NCBI RefSeq assembly: GCF_003634315.1 | Contig: NZ_RBXL01000001.1 | Span: forward strand, 2,212,501-2,276,500 | Origin: Thiocapsa rosea | GTDB taxonomy: Bacteria > Pseudomonadota > Gammaproteobacteria > Chromatiales > Chromatiaceae | Length of the DNA stretch: 64,000 nt | Direction of reading: 5' to 3' | Part shown: one piece after another, positions 62,392-64,000 of the stretch | How positions within the stretch are numbered: position 1 is the stretch's first letter | How the letters are laid out: each line of letters starts with the position of its first letter | The notes under the pieces: model-generated | The model's database searches: none | What the model was told of the DNA's origin: nothing | The model's input: only the letters and a program-made list of their open reading frames with translations | Translations under genes and position numbers: made by a program

Positions 62392-63697
62392 AGGCACGCA
62401 GAAGATTGGGGCTCCAGAATCGCCCCGCGGTCGTTAAGTGGATCAAGGACCCGTCGCGCCGCAGCAGGCCGGCCTGCGCCCATTGATCGAAGAGCGGCTC
62501 GAGGGTCGGCAGGAGCCCCGGCGCCTCTACCGCCTCGATGTACGACAGGTCCAGGCAGCCGATCTCGATGCCGCCTGCGATCCGATCGCGCAGAGGCGCA
62601 AGCGCATCGGCGACATGCAGCGTGCCGAGCGGCTTGTCGCCGCGCCGGATCGCCTCGCGGTAAGGATCCAGGTCGGCCGTCAGGCTATAGCTGTATCGGC
62701 CGATCGACCCGCCTGCGCCTGCACCGTAGGCGAGGCAGTCTGCCCCTCGCTTGATGAGTCGGTTGTAACGATTGCGCTCGCTGTGCGTGCGTGCCCAATG
62801 GCTGTTGCTGATCTGACGCCAGCCCAACTCGGCCAAGGCGTCGGCTCCGATCCGGTAGAGCTCGCCCTGTTGCGACAGGTCGGCGGGCGCGGCGATCTTG
62901 CCGTGCTCGATGGCCTGCTGCAGCGGGGCGCCTCGGATGAGGTTAAGCGCGTACAGATCCACCCCGTCCGGACCCAGCGTATGGCAGATTCGTAGATCCT
63001 CGGACCAAATCTCAGGCGTTTGGTCCGGAAATCCGTAGACCAAGTCGAGCACTACAGTGGCGGCGCGGCGTGCGATCAGGTCGCCGAGGACACGTTCGGC
63101 CTGCGCTCCGGATGCCTGGCGGCCCTGGCGTCGGCGAACCTCGGTATCGAAGGTCTGCACCCCGATCGAGAAGCGGGTCGCGCCGCCGGCCAAACAGGCA
63201 TCGATCATCTCGGGGGTGAAATCCTTGACCCGGCCCTCGACCGTGACCTCGCAGTCCGGTGCGAGGGGAAGCTGCCGGCTCAGGGTCTCGAGGATGCGTT
63301 GGATGTCGACGGGGGCGAGTGCGGTCGGTGTCCCGCCACCCAGATAGACCGCCTGGATGGGGCGCGCGCCGATCCCGGGCGCCTGCGCCTCGCGCCGGAT
63401 CTCCTCGATCACGAGGTCCGCGAAGGCGGGCGAGCCACCGTCGCGCAGGCGATGCCGATAGAAGCCGCAGAAGAGACAATGATTGGTGCAGAAGGGGATA
63501 TGCACGTAGGCCAGACGCCGGTCACGCGGTGGCTCGACGCCCTCGATCATGCCTTGCCAAATGCCGCCGATCTCTTCGTCGGGCACCGGTGTCTTGGTGG
63601 CCCAGGGCATCATGGGGCGTCGTGCCGGGAAGGCGTCTTTGATCGGATCGCCGGACACCCGGGCGAAGTGTTCCGTGACATCGATCATTGCATTCAT
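62354..63697 (-). CDS. hutW: anaerobic haem-degrading radical SAM methyltransferase HutW
   Basis: 447 residues of the HemN-like radical SAM family. The CX3CX2C cluster motif is in FCTNHCLFCGFYR near residue 71-78, followed by VYLGGGTPTAL and a HemN-type C-terminal domain. ChuW/HutW opens the haem ring without oxygen, so it suits an anaerobic phototroph. The last 12 or so residues (LNRVQSEMLTFA) are encoded by a repeat element, so the true C-terminus may have been altered. It is the first gene of the haem operon. Confidence 0.92.
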   Translation of the reverse strand: MNAMIDVTEHFARVSGDPIKDAFPARRPMMPWATKTPVPDEEIGGIWQGMIEGVEPPRDRRLAYVHIPFCTNHCLFCGFYRHRLRDGGSPAFADLVIEEIRREAQAPGIGARPIQAVYLGGGTPTALAPVDIQRILETLSRQLPLAPDCEVTVEGRVKDFTPEMIDACLAGGATRFSIGVQTFDTEVRRRQGRQASGAQAERVLGDLIARRAATVVLDLVYGFPDQTPEIWSEDLRICHTLGPDGVDLYALNLIRGAPLQQAIEHGKIAAPADLSQQGELYRIGADALAELGWRQISNSHWARTHSERNRYNRLIKRGADCLAYGAGAGGSIGRYSYSLTADLDPYREAIRRGDKPLGTLHVADALAPLRDRIAGGIEIGCLDLSYIEAVEAPGLLPTLEPLFDQWAQAGLLRRDGSLIHLTTAGRFWSPNLLRALNRVQSEMLTFA

Positions 63698-63942
63698 GCC
63701 GCCTATCGCCTGATCGGATCTCGCGTCTCGACTTTCGCCGCCCTGCGGGCGAGTCGGGTCGGACGCGAGATGTGCTCAAAGGACGTGCTGGCGATGCGCG
63801 ACGAACGCGAGGCTGGCGATTCTAGACGCGGCAAGCAGACCGGATGGATCGGTTGCCGTGTTCCGACAAGAGCCTGCACAAACCGCCATGCCGATGTCAA
63901 GTCCATGCGGTCCTTCGCCCTCAGCACCGATCAGATTCAAAA
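63698..63942. other. region upstream of hutW, no gene seen
   Basis: Only a short minus-strand frame without recognisable features is present. This segment must hold the hutW promoter; I do not see a clear Fur box. Confidence 0.4.
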
Positions 63943-64000
63943 TCTCTCACGGAGACACGGAGACACGGAGACACGGAGACACGGAGACACAGAGACACGG
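63943..64000 (+). repeat. octamer tandem array (edge of window)
   Basis: TCTCTCACGGAGACACGGAG followed by repeats of ACACGGAG to the last base, about seven octamers. It is the left arm of the same element found at the defence-operon junctions; TCAGATTCAAAAT next to it resembles the core. Confidence 0.9.

Noticed and set aside
63943-64000. CRISPR array made of the octamer repeats
   Set aside because: The units are directly adjacent 8-mers with no unique spacers, and no cas gene is present.

Overview
The window comes from a purple sulfur bacterium, most likely a member of the Chromatiaceae (Thiocapsa-like). The supporting signs are high GC content, a gammaproteobacterial-type 23S/5S rRNA end, bacteriochlorophyll genes (bciB, bchI, bchD, bchO), carotenoid genes (crtI, crtB) and a menaquinone operon. 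The genus assignment is inference; the phototrophic gene content is seen directly.

Layout. 1-2371: 3' part of a 23S rRNA gene, 5S rRNA and terminator. 2561-14360 (minus strand): a long gene run that reads, in transcription order, DUF2867-type epimerase, alpha/beta hydrolase, menF, menD, menB, menA, menC, a class B penicillin-binding protein and an FtsW/RodA-type glycosyltransferase. 14751-16546: a lipoprotein hydrolase and two uncharacterised genes. 16753-28934 (plus): a large putative anti-phage operon. Its core is a DUF499 ATPase, a DUF3780 protein, a DUF1156 DNA methylase and a PLD-SNF2 helicase, which matches the helicase/methylase/ATPase (Hma) type. Embedded in it are a GxxExxY protein, a VapBC-like pair and a small-ORF/DUF2283 pair. 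Palindromic elements built from octamer repeats (CACGGAGA) sit at most gene junctions, and the methylase is split by an in-frame TAA. 29074-35797: housekeeping genes (treZ, ybiT-like ABC-F, cold-shock protein, gloA, HIT, methyltransferase, ParA-like). 35907-41626: a second defence and toxin-antitoxin zone, with two decayed TA loci, an XRE-methylase fusion convergent with a PD-(D/E)XK endonuclease, and an intact RelE/Phd pair. 41946-51382: photosynthesis genes (bciB, hydrolase, bchI-bchD-bchO, crtI-crtB). 51627-58526: a DUF4412 protein and an aryl-pyruvate oxidation cluster (iorA, iorB, two paaK, ACT protein). 58841-63697: DUF3365 haem protein, a multidomain META/MliC/YbaY protein, an NAD(P)-binding protein, and hutX-hutW for anaerobic haem breakdown.

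Two dispersed repeat families stand out. The first is a precise 86-bp or 193-bp element bounded by TAAACCGCG inverted ends. It is present in at least seven copies, and in several cases it supplies the stop codon or the last codons of the neighbouring gene. The second is the octamer-armed palindrome concentrated in the defence operon, with a further copy at the right edge of the window. Shorter families (a GTGGACTGCGC palindrome and heptamer and hexamer arrays) occur between genes in the right half.

The genes suggest an anaerobic phototroph that makes bacteriochlorophyll, carotenoid and menaquinone, and can oxidise aryl-pyruvates to CoA esters and degrade haem without oxygen. It carries dense phage defence.
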